In this document: one piece after another, positions 1-13,611 of the stretch
Position numbering within the stretch: position 1 is the stretch's first letter
How the letters are laid out: each line of letters opens with the position of its first letter
The notes under the pieces: model-generated
What the model was told of the DNA's origin: nothing
The model's input: the letters and a program-made list of their open reading frames with translations, nothing else
The model's database searches: none
Position numbers and translations under genes: made by a program
NCBI GenBank assembly: GCA_030761205.1
Contig: JAULJL010000028.1
Location: 21,441,001 to 21,505,000 of the forward strand
Reading direction: 5' to 3'
Source of the DNA: Fremontodendron californicum
Taxonomy: Eukaryota; Streptophyta; Magnoliopsida; Malvales; Malvaceae
DNA length: 64,000 bases

Positions 1-305
1 ACTACCTATTCTACAAACCTTATTCTAAATGTCCTAGCAATTAAAACATTCAAGAATAGTGTAACGCATTAACCAACAAGCAATTATAATATACAACCTT
101 AAATAACTAGAGAACAAAAATAAAATGCATGCACATGAGTATGAACATATTTAAAAACATTTTATTATTTTCAAAATTCTCCTTATTAAAAAAAATGTGG
201 GAATTAAAATTAAATACCAATTAAACCAACAAAACCGAGACTTTGATAACACACGACTAATTCTAGGCCTGACTCTCTAATATATCCCCAGCGGAGTCGC
301 CAAGC
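1..305 (-). mobile_element. Internal region of Ogre/Tat-like LTR retrotransposon (partial)
   Basis: Sequence just inside the LTR at 306-4789, read on the minus strand. It starts with a primer binding site and then continues as non-coding leader to the window edge. No open reading frame is seen. The rest of the element, if present, lies left of the window, so whether it is complete cannot be judged. Confidence 0.55.
285..302 (-). promoter_or_regulatory. Primer binding site complementary to tRNA-Arg 3' end
   Basis: On the minus strand this reads TGGCGACTCCGCTGGGGA. Its complement ends in CCA and matches the 3' acceptor and T-arm end of a plant tRNA-Arg as I remember it. It lies three bases inside the LTR end. 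tRNA-Arg priming is typical of Ogre/Tat Ty3 elements, which also have very long LTRs. Confidence 0.65.
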
Positions 306-1513
306 TGTCGCAACCTAAAAAATAATGACGACGAGTCTCATCGCAAGACTTTATTATTCGTTAAGCGTGACATTTAAAAAAAACCGAGGAAAAGTCGACT
401 TAATTCCTCTAAAAATGAAGGTTTTGAAAATGACCTTAAAAAAGACATGGAGTCGCCACCAATCTTTTTTAGCTAGGTGTGATCGGCCACCTATTAAAAC
501 CGGTTTTATAAAATATTTTAAAAATTAATTAAAACATTTTAAAAACCAATTTCAAGTCTGCGTTTTAAACCAGAGAAATCAAAGAAGCAGGTTCGGGAGT
601 CGGTTACGTGTGGGGAAGGATTAGCACCCCCACAACGCCCGTATAAATCGGTACCTTATTAATCGTGTGTTATCTCAAGTCTCAGTAAAAGTTGGTTTTA
701 AATTTAGTATTTCGAGTTAATTCCCAATTTAAAAATAATTCCATTTTTTATTGAAAATGATCCGGAATTTATAAATTCAAAATTTTCCTATATTCCCCAA
801 CAAACGTGGCAAAATATAGAAAATTTTATTAGTTTTGGAAAACTTTCCGAATCATTCTCTTTTTTGAAAGAAAGATATTCCTTTATTAATGATAATTGAT
901 GATATTCCCTCCAGCAAACCCGGTAGAGAACTCATGAATTATTTTAACTCGGGAATATCTTTATATTTTTTTATTGAAAACCATTATCTTTTGAAAACAT
1001 TTAAAATAAATGAATATGTATATGCATGACATAAATAAAATGACATAGCAAAATCTAAATAACATAATGCAACCTAAATGACATGGCAAACATGAATGAT
1101 ATGGCATATAATTTAAATGACATGGAATAAAATAATGCTATCATATAATATGCATAAAAATAAAAATGCAATGCATGAAATGTATTTTTTCCTTTAATTA
1201 AGGAAATCCGTATATCTAAAAAGATATCCGGCTACCTTAGGAAAATATGTCAAATTAAATATTCTAAAACCAAAATACGTTGTGATTATTTGAAAACAAT
1301 TTTGAAAAGCTTGAATTAACAATAAAAACTGGGCTAAAAATTTTTAAATGGTTCTAATTTCCTAAGTTTAAAAAAATCCGGACTTGACTACCCTTAACCC
1401 GGGATTTGAAAAACCATTTTTAGAGTTTAAAAGGGCTTAGAAATCATCCTAAGTCAGTAGCTAACCCTCCTAATCAGCCCACTCTAAGTAAATTAACCAA
1501 AACAGAAAATTGG

Positions 1514-1940
1514 TTTTTCTTTAAATTCAATTCTGACTCCACTGTCCAGTTTTAATACACGATTTTTTACCCTATTTTTAAAAATTCCAAAAATTCTAAA
1601 AAAAATACTGGAGACTCAGGACATATAAAACTATACGAGAAAAAATCGGCTTAATGTTTTGATCAAAGATGAATTCCCAGAAAAACCAGAGATGTACGAG
1701 TTTTTGGAGGAGAAAAAACTGCTTTGTTTTTCTTTAAATTCAATTCTGACTCCACTGTCCAGTTTTAATCCACGATTTTTTATCCTATTTTTAAAAATTC
1801 CAAAAATTCTAAAAAAAATACTGGAGACTCAGGACATGCAAAACTACACGAAAAAAAATCGGCTTAATTTTCTGATCAAAGATGAATTCCCAGAAAAATC
1901 ATAGATGTACGAGTTTTTGGAGGAGAAAAAAACTGCTTTG
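1514..1940. repeat. Tandem duplication, 213-bp unit x2, inside the LTR
   Basis: Two head-to-tail copies (1514-1726 and 1727-1940) share nearly the whole sequence. Both contain the phrases CTGACTCCACTGTCCAG and GATGAATTCCCAG. They differ by scattered substitutions and short A-run changes. Confidence 0.9.
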
Positions 1941-2984
1941 CCAACACATTTTTGCTTTTGATAAAATCATTTAAAAACCAAAGTAAAAATATTTGAAAAT
2001 CATAAAATGACTTGAAAGCAGTAGCTAGGACTCTTTGAAAGTTAGATAAAAATTGGCTAAATAAAAAAAATCACAAAGGTAGAGTAATCAATTTGACAAA
2101 CTTAATTTTCCACAAGTGTGCTCAAGAGAGCATGATCTTGAACCATTATTTGGCTCAAGTCATTATTTAAGTGGCATGAACATGAAATGCATGAAACAAT
2201 GCAACAAACATAATGCATGAAATGCATGGATCTAAACCTAAATGTAAGGAAAATGCATGACACAAATAATATGGCCTAGACCTAACATGAACTTGCATGG
2301 CATTTAATGTAACCTAGACCTAAGACATGCATGGCATTTTCACAAACACAAGGCATGCTTAATTCAAAAATCCAACCAAATATCATGCAAATGCAAAAAC
2401 CTAACAACTAGCATGACAAAAATACAACACACAATGCAAAACATATGGAGTAGCCAAATGGCCCCAAGCTTCAACAAGCATGGCATTTTCACAAACACTT
2501 GGTATGCTAGCATGAAAAACTAAGTCATAACACAAAAATCACACAAGCATTTTCACAAACACCTAATATACCAAATCTAAAACATGCTCACTAAGATATA
2601 AAACAAGAATCATGCAAAGAATCACACAAGCATTTTCACAAACACTTAATATGCTAACTCTAAAACATGCTCAAATTTAAACAACATGAAAACAGAAAAT
2701 TAAGAATGCAAAAACATGATATCTAAGACATAAATGGCAAAAAACAAAGCAACCAAATTAAATATAACTTAAGAACATGAAATAACATAATATTTAAAAC
2801 ATCAAAAATAAAGAAAATAGCATAAACAATATGATAAAATGAATCAAAAACAACAACTTAAAATAAATAATGTAGGCCATTTGGCCATGGTGAGTTCATT
2901 GTAAAAACAAATGTAAGAAAAATATACTTAAGAAAGGAAATGAAGGAAGAACAAGAAACATTATTTTAAAATGAAAACTCACCA

Positions 2985-3164
2985 AGTAGCTTTTGAACGG
3001 ATTAAGCTATAAACCCTCAGAGTAGCTTTTGAACGGATTAAGCTACGAACCCTCAGAGTAGCTTTTGAACGGATTAAGCTACGAACCCTCAGAGTAGCTT
3101 TTGAACGGATTAAGCTACAAACCATCAGAGTAGCTTTTGAACGGATTAAGCTACAAACCCTCTC
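2985..3164. repeat. 36-bp minisatellite, five copies
   Basis: Five consecutive 36-bp units start at 2985, 3021, 3057, 3093 and 3129, each beginning AGTAGCTTTTGAACGGATTA. They differ at a few positions, for example tac versus tat before the aaccctcag part. The array lies inside the long LTR. Confidence 0.95.
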
Positions 3165-3796
3165 AACAAAAACACTATGACTCACCACCCGGATAATCCT
3201 AATACAAGTGTATAGACTATCTCACAAGGGGTAGTGGGTGATTTCAACCAAAGGCCAAGACTCCTTATTTATAAGGTGAGCACCTCCTTGGCTTGACATT
3301 ACAAAGGGATGTGGGATTGGGACTTAGGCTCAAAAATGAAAATCTCTAACTTAACTCTTGATTTTTAATCACTTGATTGAAAAAATCCTAAGCTTCCTCC
3401 TTCCTTTGGGCTTGGGCAGGCCAGCACTTCTCTTTTCCAACCCAGCTCTGATTTTTGCAAGGCCCAAAGAAGCCATTTTCGGTTGCTTGGGTGAAACGAC
3501 CATTTTGCCCCCCGGATGCAAAATAAATATCAAACGGACTCCAAATTCAATTTTTCTTTTTTTAATGCTTCCAAAATAATAAAATATTGAGTTCTGGAAG
3601 TTTTCAAAATTATCCGAGTCCGTTTGCTATTTATTTGGATTTTTTCTTCCCAAAATGTCCTTTTATGCCCCTACTTTTTACCATTTTTTAAACGAGCTCC
3701 AAATCAAGATTTTTCTTCACCAATCTCTTCAAAATAATTAAAAAGTGTGATCTGGAAGTTTTCATAATTTTTGGAGCTCATTTGGTATTTTTTCGG

Positions 3797-4110
3797 GATT
3801 TATCGGCTTGAATTACTGCATAGGAGGCCCGGGATTTGGCCATTTTGCAAACGAACTCGGAGTCAAGATTTTCTTTCGCCAATCTCTTCCAAATAATTTA
3901 AAAATGAGATTTGCCAAATTTCAGAATTTTCGGAGTCCATTTGCTATTTTTCCGGGATTTATCTTTTTGAATTACTGCATTAGAAGCCCGGGATTTGGCC
4001 ATTTTGCAAACGAACTCGGAATCAAGATTTTCTTTCGCCAATCTCTTTCAAATGATTTAAGAATGAGATTGACAAATTTTTCAGAATTTTCGGAGTCCAT
4101 TTGCTATTTT
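3797..4110. repeat. About 155-bp tandem repeat, two clear copies and an older third
   Basis: Two adjacent units contain GGCCATTTTGCAAACGAACT and the phrase CGGAGTCCATTTGCTATTTT. A more diverged relative lies upstream at about 3600-3790. All are inside the LTR. Confidence 0.8.
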
Positions 4111-7100
4111 TCCCAAATTTTTCCAATTTTGCCCTTTAACCTCCGAAACCCGGTTTTGCTCAAAACAAGTCCGATTTTCAGATTTTCTTCAATCTGAGCC
4201 TTGCACCATCCTTTTTAATCATTCCTCATCCATTGGGGGCTTTGGTCTTACCAATTCGGGTCATTTCTGTGATTCTTCCCGATTTCACCGAAATCCACTA
4301 AAAACTCTAATTCTCGGTTTTCTCCCGGATTGACTTTTCTTTCGGTTTTTCTTGCAAGTGACTTCTCCATTACCCGTAGTCAGTGCTTATCTTTCATTTG
4401 GAACCTTCAATTTCGACCAGTTTGATCGTTTAAGCACTTTTCCCCAAATTTCTCGGATTAGGGTTTCTTTTCTACTGAATCTCCAAATCCCAACTTCCGA
4501 ACTCCATATCTTTCAATGTAGAACTCGGATTATCAAAATTCCTTCGCCATTTTTCAATTGAACTTAAAATCTTGATTTTGAAAGTGGGTTGACTTTTTCA
4601 GTAGTTGACTTTATGGGGTTGACTTTTTCGGGGTTGGCTTTTTTCAAGTTTGACTTTTTGTGCTCGCCCTCTTAAACTAAGTCTCGGAGTACCACTTGCA
4701 GGATGAAAACAGTCTTTTTATACTCGGAAACATCAATATAGGAAGAAAACATACCTGTTTAGTGGCCCGGACAAAATTAGGTGTCTACACATGCCATTGA
4801 AACTAGCTTACTTGTTTTATGTTTATTTTACTTCTCTACTAAGTTGTAAGAGGCTTACTTGAAATTAAATACTCCAACCCTTAAAAATCAATTACTTCTA
4901 TTACATTTGATAAAAACAAATATTATATATAGTCTAAAATAATAATAAAAAAAACTTTTTAATTTTATCGTTTTACTTAGGTAAGAAGATCCATATTTTT
5001 ATTGCACCCAAATAAGTTTTTAACATTTAATTTTCATTCAAATAAGTCATTAACCTTTGAATATTTGTACCTAAATAAGTTTTTAATCTTTAATTTGTAC
5101 CTAAATAAGCCCTCAACATAAATCAATATTTCATTTGAAATAAGAGTTTATTTGGATACAAATCAAAGATAAGAGCTTATTTATAATGTACAATAAAAAT
5201 ATAATAATTTACTTTTAAAAAATGAAATAATTTAAAAACTTTTTTAATATTTTAACCCTATATATACTTATCTTAACTCGAAAGTAAAAAAAAGGTAAGG
5301 TATGAAAGCATTATAATGTAATGTTTGCGTTTACAATGTAAACTTAGTTTTAAGAGTGTTCATATAATACAAGCACACAATCTTCCTTATTTAGTTAATT
5401 AATATCTTTATACAACCATACCTTTATATATTTAATAATAAATAAATTCTTTACAACAATCAATAATTTTATTTTATTTTATTAGAAGAATAAAAGGTTG
5501 GGAATATCAATGCGTGACGGCTCTCTCTAAATTATGATGATTTTTTTTATTAATGAATTTTTAATATCACTTAATTTTAATGTAGATATGTTCATACAAG
5601 AAAATCAATTTGATGAAGACATATAAGTGTACAACTTATGTTCTATTTGGTTATGCTTGCAATTTATTTTTATTTTTGTTTTTCGTTTTTTGTTATTAAA
5701 AAATAAATAATAAAACATCAATCAAACGGAATCTTTCTTCTTCTTTTTTTCAAAAAAATCAATCATATGAAACCTTACTTCTCTTCAATAGTTTCTTATA
5801 AATATCACATTAAACATCTTTCTACGGTTTTTAAGTTGTAGGAGAAAAGCTCGAGGAGAGGACCTGTTTGAGAACGAGGAGACTTGTAAAGAGTAGCAAA
5901 CAATCAAAGAGTGTCCAAATTTGGACCCGAGTACGTTTCGATACTTAAGTCAATGAATATTTAAAGAAGAAAGAGAAAGAAAACTCTAAAGAGTAAAAAC
6001 TGCTGGACAATGAAAATATGACCTATGATTTTTTTTTATTTATATCAAAATCGTTTCATTAACTCGCCAAATCAAGGTTACAAAGAGAGTCAAGTAAAGA
6101 TCTCAACCAGACTTTTTGGGATTCGATCAAACAGTTAAGCTTAGCAAGTTCATGAACAAACTTATTAACCTGCTAACATGGTTAAATATAGCCTTATTAC
6201 AATCTTTAATTAGCTCTTAGATATATAATGTCATGCTACCCTACTCCCGAAGTGTATCCCCTTTTCATTCCATCTCCTAAATTGCTAAATTTGACTGATT
6301 CAATACTCTTATTTTATTCTTTTTGTATTTGAAATTTTGTATAATTGACAATTATTAGAATTGTCATTCTTTGATTAACGAATCCGTTTATTTGACAATT
6401 GAACCTAATTTTGACTTTTCAACCTTATAATTATTAAGCATAACAATAATATATATATATATATATATTGTTTGGTAAAAAACCAACATTACAAAAGGAA
6501 TCAATTTAAAAACTTGTAAATAACATGCATGTTCTTTATTTTAGGGGTTGCCGCAAAAGTTACATATGCTTCCTTAAGTATTAGTTAAATTATGAGTTTG
6601 AATTATCTTCAAATAGATAGATAAAAATATAAACTATTAACAAGCTAGGTATTTTCATCTTAATAAATTACTTGTTAACAGTTAAGATGAAATTAAACTA
6701 AACAACAAACCATTAATTACTTCTTTTAGGAAGTTTGAGGTTAAAGGTTTTGAATCTCCCCTTCTTTGAACTTAATTTCTACTCCATGTATAATTGTTAA
6801 CAAGTAAATAATAAACAAATACGTTTCGAGGTTAATACTATAAACTTGATCCTATAGTTGTTTTTTAAGCTCTCCCTCCGAATTCGAATCTTAATTCTCT
6901 GAGAGAGATTAATCATTATCATAATAAGCCATTGTTTATCGTACGATCCGTCGTGTTATCATGAATCTGTAGAGGAATAAGCAAAGCTCAAGTCGGTTTT
7001 TGATCTAATAAATGTATCCCTTTCAAAAATAAAGTTTTTTTTTTTTTTCATGTATTAGTTCTAAAATTAGTACAATTATTCAAGTAAGAAATATCATCAA

Positions 7101-7549
7101 ACAAATTATATATATTAAACAGCAAAACAAACTTTTCGAGTTCAACCGACCGGGTTGGGCCTTGAACAAGCAAATTTTTATTAATCGGGCTTGGTTTGGT
7201 CTGGTCCATTAAAAGTGCCTTTAAGGCATTCTTTAAAGTTAGTTAATATATTATTTATAATAATAATATTATACTAAGTGCAATGATTAACAATTTTATT
7301 CATCATTTTCAATACATTATTTATTAAAAATTATTTAATTATCATTTTAGAAAAGATTTTTGCATTTAAGACATTACTTTTATTAAATTAAAAAAAGTAA
7401 TGCATTGATTACACTTTTATATATATATATATATATCATCTTAACTAGTGCCACTAAATATTGATTAACATTTTCCTATATAATATCCTTAAAAATATTT
7501 TTCAAACACTTATCAACAAAATCATATATATATATATATATATATATAA

Positions 7550-7660
7550 ATTTTTGCGAACGAGTATCTTAAGGACACTCTTTAAAATTACTATATATGA
7601 TAATACATTCTTTCAATGCATTGAAAATGAAAACTATTGCATTTAATATAATATTGTTAC
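7550..7660. repeat. AT-rich repeat family D copy
   Basis: It begins with a gcgaacgagtatcttaagga-like end and runs into the shared AT-rich core around aatgcattgaaaatgaa. It is degraded compared with the copies at 10258 and 50661. Confidence 0.5.
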
Positions 7661-8611
7661 TATGGGTTCACTTAACCGGTACCTATAGGCACTGGTTAAG
7701 GATTATTTATTTACTATTTCAAAAAAGTTTTTAGCATTTAATATGTTACTTTTACTGAATTCAAAAAAAAAAAAAGTAATACATTAATTATATTTTTCTT
7801 TCTATATATAATACATTAACTAGTGCTATAGGCATCAGTTAACATTTCCGTATTACTATTAAATAACCTTATGCTATATTTAGGAACATGAATTAGAAAA
7901 TTTGGATTTTGATTGCATTTGCTATATAAATTGTGAAAATGAAATGCATATGTTATGTATAAATTAGTTAAGACTCAATATGATTATATATTTGAAAGGT
8001 ATAAAAATAAGAATTTCAAATACACAAATAGCTATAAGTATTTCAAATTCATCACTAAATAGGCATTCAACAAATCCATGGATTTAAAATATAATCATCA
8101 ATGTTACTTTTAGATGTGTTTTATTCACAATTTACATTACTTTTGAAATCCAAATATATATTTTGAAATCCAAATTTTCAAACGCAATCATTCAGAGTAT
8201 CTTAAGAACATTCGTTCATAAATCCATATATATGAGTTTACTTAATTAGTGTATATAGATATTGGTTAAAAATTATTTAATTACTATTTTAAGAAATTTT
8301 TTTACATTTAATGTATTATTTTTATTAAATTAAAAAATATTTTATTAATTAGTAATTACATATATTTTATTAATATTATTTTACACAAATTAATATTTCT
8401 CAAATACGCGAAATGTAAAACTAAATTAGAAAAGCGGCTACACCGACCTGCACACGGAAATGATGGCATGGCACTCGTATTAAGAATCTGAATGCTTATG
8501 TTACAAAACTACAAGACAGCCAATGAAATTCACACACGTGGTAGACCTTTTACAGGTTTCAGACAGGGAATCCGGAACCGTTGGCAGGAGTAAAATAAAA
8601 AAAAAAAAAAT

Positions 8612-8740
8612 TTGATAACGAGTGTCTTTAAATATTATTTAAAATTAATTAATATATTATTTATAATAAAAATATTATATTAAATATAAAAATTGATAAC
8701 TTTATTTATCAATTTTTATATTCAATACACTTAAGAAAGA
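8612..8740. repeat. AT-rich repeat family D copy
   Basis: It starts ataacgagtgtctttaaa and shares the core ttaattaatatattattta with the other copies. Confidence 0.55.
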
Positions 8741-8885
8741 GTGCACGTGTTAACCACCGTCTTCCTCGCTTTCATCACCCAGGTCGGCTCACATCTTAGC
8801 AGCCGCACGTGTTTTGTTTGCTTCCCAATTTTGTTTTCCATAAATATCCTCCACTTTTTTTTTTTTTTTTTAACAATTTTAGAAA

Positions 8886-9062
8886 GGGATTTGTTAATTA
8901 GTATCAGGATATTTTTTAAAGTTAATTAATATATTTATTTATATAAAAAATATTGTATTAAATATAATATTTGATAATTTTATTCATCATTTTCAATACA
9001 TTGAATGAAGATATTACTATAAATAATAATTTTAAAGAATGTTCTTAAGACACTTGTTAGTA
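8886..9062. repeat. AT-rich repeat family D copy
   Basis: It shares the core tattgtattaaatataata, and its right end reads cttaagacacttgttag. That end is an inverted version of the family's left end. Confidence 0.55.
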
Positions 9063-10257
9063 ATTTTTTTTTTTTAGAAATAAGTACTATTTGGTTTTTT
9101 TTTAAAATAAAAAAAAGAAAGTTAGAGACTTGTGATTGATTATATCCGAATTTGAACATTTAGACTTTAATGTGAAAAGATTTTCATTTCTTTTCTTTTC
9201 TTTTTGTCTCTTGAAATATACTACAAGATTTGTAAGAAATATAAAAATGGTTGAAATTCTTGATATTTTAATGGACCCCACCATTATGTTTGTACACAAA
9301 TAGTTGGGAATTAGATATTATCATGTTAAGTGTTAACCTACGGGTGATATTTATACATATAGAAAGAGAGTTTTATTTATGGTTAATTTATTTAATAAAA
9401 ATAGTATTCTTTATTAAATAAAAAATATATATATATAGGATTTTGTTAATTGAATGTCCTTAGTTGATAATTAATGTGATGAATTGCAATATATTAAAAA
9501 AATTTGGAGAATATAACTGGTGGTTCAAAGTTAATGAACCTCTTAGATTTAATTTGATATTGGATCTTAACTATATACGACATGGATATAACAAATATTA
9601 AAGGTTATTATGAGGAGGAAGATTTGAATTTTGAACCGTCAACTTGGTTAGGTATAGCCCAACCCAGACTTTTTGGATCAATTCTTTGAAGAGGATAAAA
9701 AATAACATAAAATAAATTTTGATGAAAATTAATTGGGTCCATTTATTCGATGTTTATAGACATCAATTAAAGATTATCTATTTATTATTTTAAAAAAGTT
9801 TTTTATATTTAATACATTATTTTTATTGAATTAAAAAAATATATATTCATTATATTTTTTTTATTTTATAAATATTACCTTAACTAATGTCACTAAACAC
9901 TGATTAACATTACTCAAATTAATTTTATAGAGTAAGTGTCTCATTTCATTTGGCCTAATTAAGGAAGCTGACGAATTAAATACTTTTTAGACGATTAGTT
10001 TGCCATCATAATATTAAATATTCTTATACTGTTTTGCCTAATTTTTTTATATAAAAAACTAAATTAAAAGGAAAAGTGTAGGTCACCCCAATCTAGTTTT
10101 TCAATGTGAAATCATAAATCATTAGTTTAATAATTATTCTTTACCTTTACTTAAAAGCATGTTCAAAAGTGATAATCATAAGAGGCCAAGTTGCCACTTG
10201 CTACTTGTCAAGTGCCAACCACCAATAATTAATTTGAAGACTTTATTTATAATTTTT

Positions 10258-10448
10258 TATATATAAATTTTGTTGACGAATATCTTAAAATCACTTTTTA
10301 AAATTACTAGATATATTAATATTTTCATTCAATGCATTAAAAATAATGAATAAAGTTATCAATTTTTGTATTTAATACAATGTTATTATTATAAATAATA
10401 TATTAACTAATATTAAAGAGTATCTTAAAGACACTCGTTAGCAAAACC
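10258..10448. repeat. AT-rich repeat family D copy
   Basis: This is a fairly complete copy. Its left end is ttttgttgacgaatatctta and its right end aagacactcgttagcaaaac, so the ends are inverted repeats of each other. That pattern suggests a MITE. Confidence 0.6.
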
Positions 10449-10828
10449 CTTTATATATATATATAAATTCACTTATATTAATATAAAATTAATTAATTAA
10501 TTAATTTTTTATATTTTATATTTATTTAATTTGATTATCATATTTCATGTTCTATTCACATAGATCATGCATGTCGAGTTTCGAGTAAATTAAAAATGTC
10601 TAACTATTTGTTAGATGTAAAAAAATTTCAACTGTTAAATATATATTAAAAAAATAGTATTCTCGATCAATATGATATAGATATCAGATCGATTCAAAAT
10701 ATTACGTGCACGACGAATACAGCTATATTGCTACATTCAACAATCAGTTTGTAAAAATATTAATTGTATACGAAATTATAAAAGCGTGTAAAATTAATTA
10801 ATTTTACATCAATATAACTTGATCCCTC

Positions 10829-10831
<3 letters not shown>

Positions 10832-10881
<50 letters not shown>
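10832..10881. repeat. (AT)n microsatellite
   Basis: About 25 uninterrupted AT dinucleotides sit directly next to a family D repeat. Confidence 0.98.
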
Positions 10882-10884
<3 letters not shown>

Positions 10885-11057
10885 TTTGTTAATGAGTCTA
10901 TATTTTTTAAGATTACTGTATAGAATAATATTATTATTAATGTATTAAAAATGATGAATAAAATTATTAACTATTACATTTAATATAATATTATTATATA
11001 AATAATATATTAACTAATCTTAAATAATATTTTAAAAATATTCGTTAACAAAATTCG

Positions 11058-11060
<3 letters not shown>
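10881..11060. repeat. AT-rich repeat family D copy
   Basis: Left end gattttgttaatgagtc and right end attcgttaacaaaattcg form imperfect inverted termini. (AT)n tracts flank both sides. Confidence 0.55.
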
Positions 11061-11088
<28 letters not shown>

Positions 11089-11343
11089 TTCTCCTATTGT
11101 TTTTGTTATTTAGTTTTAGATACAATGAAAATATGAAATCACAGAATTGAGTTTTAATTCTGAAACAATTACGATAGGCCTCCTTTCTTCTTTTTCTTTT
11201 ATTTTCTTTTTTATCTAGGCATCTCTTTCCTAAGATGAAGCAAATCTGATGTGTATTGGCTAGGTTCTAAAAAAGATATTGTGGCCTTTTGTATAACCCA
11301 AAAGTTGAATTAAAATACAATGAACTTTTGGTTAATTATTGTT

Positions 11344-11380
<37 letters not shown>

Positions 11381-12349
11381 TCTAAATGCTATAAAAGTGA
11401 CATAGATTTCAAAAGATTTTTTTATTCCAGAGCATTTTTCATCTAAAAGACACTTCTTTTTGCTATTGAAAAAGCCTATATATGTACTTATGTAGCCAAC
11501 TTTTTCTCTTTCTTTCCCTATATTTGATTATTTTCTGAGAAAAATAGAAACCGCAAATTAAGAGAATGCATGCACGAAATGAATAACATGGAATTGAATT
11601 TCGTAATTTGTATATATGTGTTATGTTTTATATTTTTTATATCAGTTGTATAAATATAAATATAAAATAAATTATTAAATATTTTAAAATTTTAAAATTT
11701 TAAATACAAATACGATATATGTATTAATCATATTGTGTTAATCGTATTTAAATTTATTGTATTGTATTATTTAATGATTAAAAAATTTGACCGGCCAGTT
11801 TAATCGATTGAATTGGGAACCAATAAGTTTTGATGGTTCAATAGCATTCATAGAACCGAGAAAAAGTCAAACCGGCAAGAACCGAGAAAAACTAATAAAA
11901 TCGAAAATAATAAATTTTTTTATTTTTTATTTTTTTAACCCAATTAATTACAAATTAAAATGTAAAAAATTAGGTTAAAATCAAAGGTAATAACTTGTAC
12001 TATTTATTTGTGTTTTTTATTTTTATTTTTATTTTTATTTGATTTGATTTATTTTTAATTTTTTATTAGTATTGAATCGGCCGATTCAATCGATTGAACC
12101 GATTGAATCGAAAATCAGAAGTTTAACCGGTTCGACCTCCGATCTCAATTTTTTTAACATTAGTATTATTTGAGAATTTAACGTTGAAAATTTGAGAAAC
12201 TTAGAAATTATGTGGAAATATGGTGAGGCATCTAGTCACCATGGAAAAAACACATGTCCCACTAAAAAAAAAAGGTTCTTTTGCCAACTTATTAGAGAAA
12301 GAGCTGCATGGAAAAGAAAAGAAAGAAAAAAAAAAAATGTTGAAGGTAG

Positions 12350-12560
12350 ACTTCATAATTCGTGTATTCGTATTGTATTCGTATATTTTTATTAATATAT
12401 TCTATATTTGATTAATTTTGATACGTTAATAATTCTTGTTATATAGATTTTGATGCATCATGTATTCTTATCGTATTCATTTTATTTTTTTATATTGTGT
12501 TTTATTTATTTTTATTATATCATATTCGTGTTGTATAATCGTATCGGGTCTAAAATAAAA
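12350..12560. repeat. Dispersed repeat family C copy
   Basis: It contains the family phrase attcgtgtattcgtattgta and later a catattcgtgttgtataatc-like stretch. The same phrases recur at 15233, 35975, 46740, 47965, 48310, 53470 and 59865. Confidence 0.5.
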
Positions 12561-13069
12561 GTGATCACTGATCAGTCATCAATTCCTCTCATACATGATG
12601 CTTTCATTGAGCACTCATTCATTGGATTCTAGGGCTATCCACTTCCATCCATTTTTCTTTTTGTTAGTTTCTACCAGTGGATGATAATTTTCCTTGAATA
12701 AAACTTTCTTTTGGAGGGATAATCAATTTTGTTTTTTTTCTTCTTTTAATTTTCAATAGCATTAACATTTTGATTTTAGCAAATGAAATTAGCTTTTCTT
12801 CTTTTGGGGGTATAATAATTTTGTGACAATTTTTAATATGGGTTTTAAATATGAATATATTACTTGTCTATAAGTAGCAACACAATTTTTTAATCTTGTG
12901 AGAGGCAAATTTTTTATTAAAAAATTAAAATTATGTTGTTAATATAACATGAAGAAGATGGAATTAACCACTAAACCTTTACACATTTTCAATTCAATTT
13001 CTTTAGACAAGACCAGACTTGAGTAGGTATCCAAATTTTAACAACAAAGACTTTTCCTACTAGTTTAGC

Positions 13070-13440
13070 ATTACTGTTGAAAAAAACTTAGTTTAAAAAA
13101 ATGATTAGAAAAAGTGTGTTTAAAAAGTGTGTGAAAAATATGATTTAAAAAATTTTAGGGTTTGACATTGTTGTGAAAAATGTTATGAGGAATTGAAATG
13201 TCAAAAAAAATGTTTAAAATAATAAAAGTTTAGAGATGTGAGGATAATAAAGTTATTTTATCAAAAAGTCGGCTTCCAAATCTCAAAAATTGCATTTTCT
13301 TGGCTTTTTAGTTTAGGTTGCCAAATCATGATATTAAGTGCAAAAGCCAATTTTTTTTACGCGTTTAGCATTACATTTGCGATGAAACGTAACTTTTAAC
13401 CTTAAAAATTATGCCAACAGCAATACTAAATGGGGCCTTA
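13070..13440. repeat. MITE-like element of the GTTTAGCATTGC type
   Basis: It shares long stretches with 24820-25165, such as agtgtgtttaaaaagtg, gtttgacattgttgtgaaaa and gtttaaaataataaaag. One end reads tttagcattactgttg and the other caacagcaatactaaa, which are inverted repeats of each other. A larger relative sits in RPL10a intron 2. Confidence 0.6.
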
Positions 13441-13611
13441 GTTGTTGTAAAAGAATAAGAATTTTGTAAATGTGCAATAAGTTAATAAGTCCGCTATGTA
13501 TTAAAAAAAGGGTAACTTAGTTATACCATGATCTTTAGAATCAAACAGAAAACCCTTAATTTCCTTTTCAAATCCATTATTTTAAAATATTTTTATTCAA
13601 GATCACTCTTG

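Larger units (their letters stand above)
306..4789 (-). mobile_element. Long LTR (about 4.5 kb) of Ogre/Tat-like Ty3 retrotransposon
   Basis: On the minus strand the segment begins TGTAGACACCTAATTTTG at 4789 and ends GGTTGCGACA at 306, so it has the TG...CA ends of an LTR. The tRNA-Arg primer site follows three bases later. About 4.48 kb is very long for an LTR and fits the Ogre/Tat lineage. Internal tandem duplications (1514-1940, 2985-3164, 3797-4110) partly explain the length. No coding region is supported. The target duplication cannot be checked because the other LTR is outside the window. Confidence 0.6.
4790..13600. other. Gene-free AT-rich stretch with small repeats
   Basis: No coding region is supported here. 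Open frames are short, lack family features and fall in simple sequence. The stretch holds several copies of an AT-rich repeat (family D), many (AT)n tracts and one copy of the 5'-cgtgtattcg repeat (family C). A copy of the GTTTAGCATTGC-type MITE lies at about 13070-13440. Confidence 0.7.

Noticed and set aside
2979..3188. Open frame with repeated SLIRSKATLRV units as a repeat protein
   Set aside because: It is the translation of a 36-bp minisatellite inside an LTR. A period that is a multiple of three keeps any frame open.
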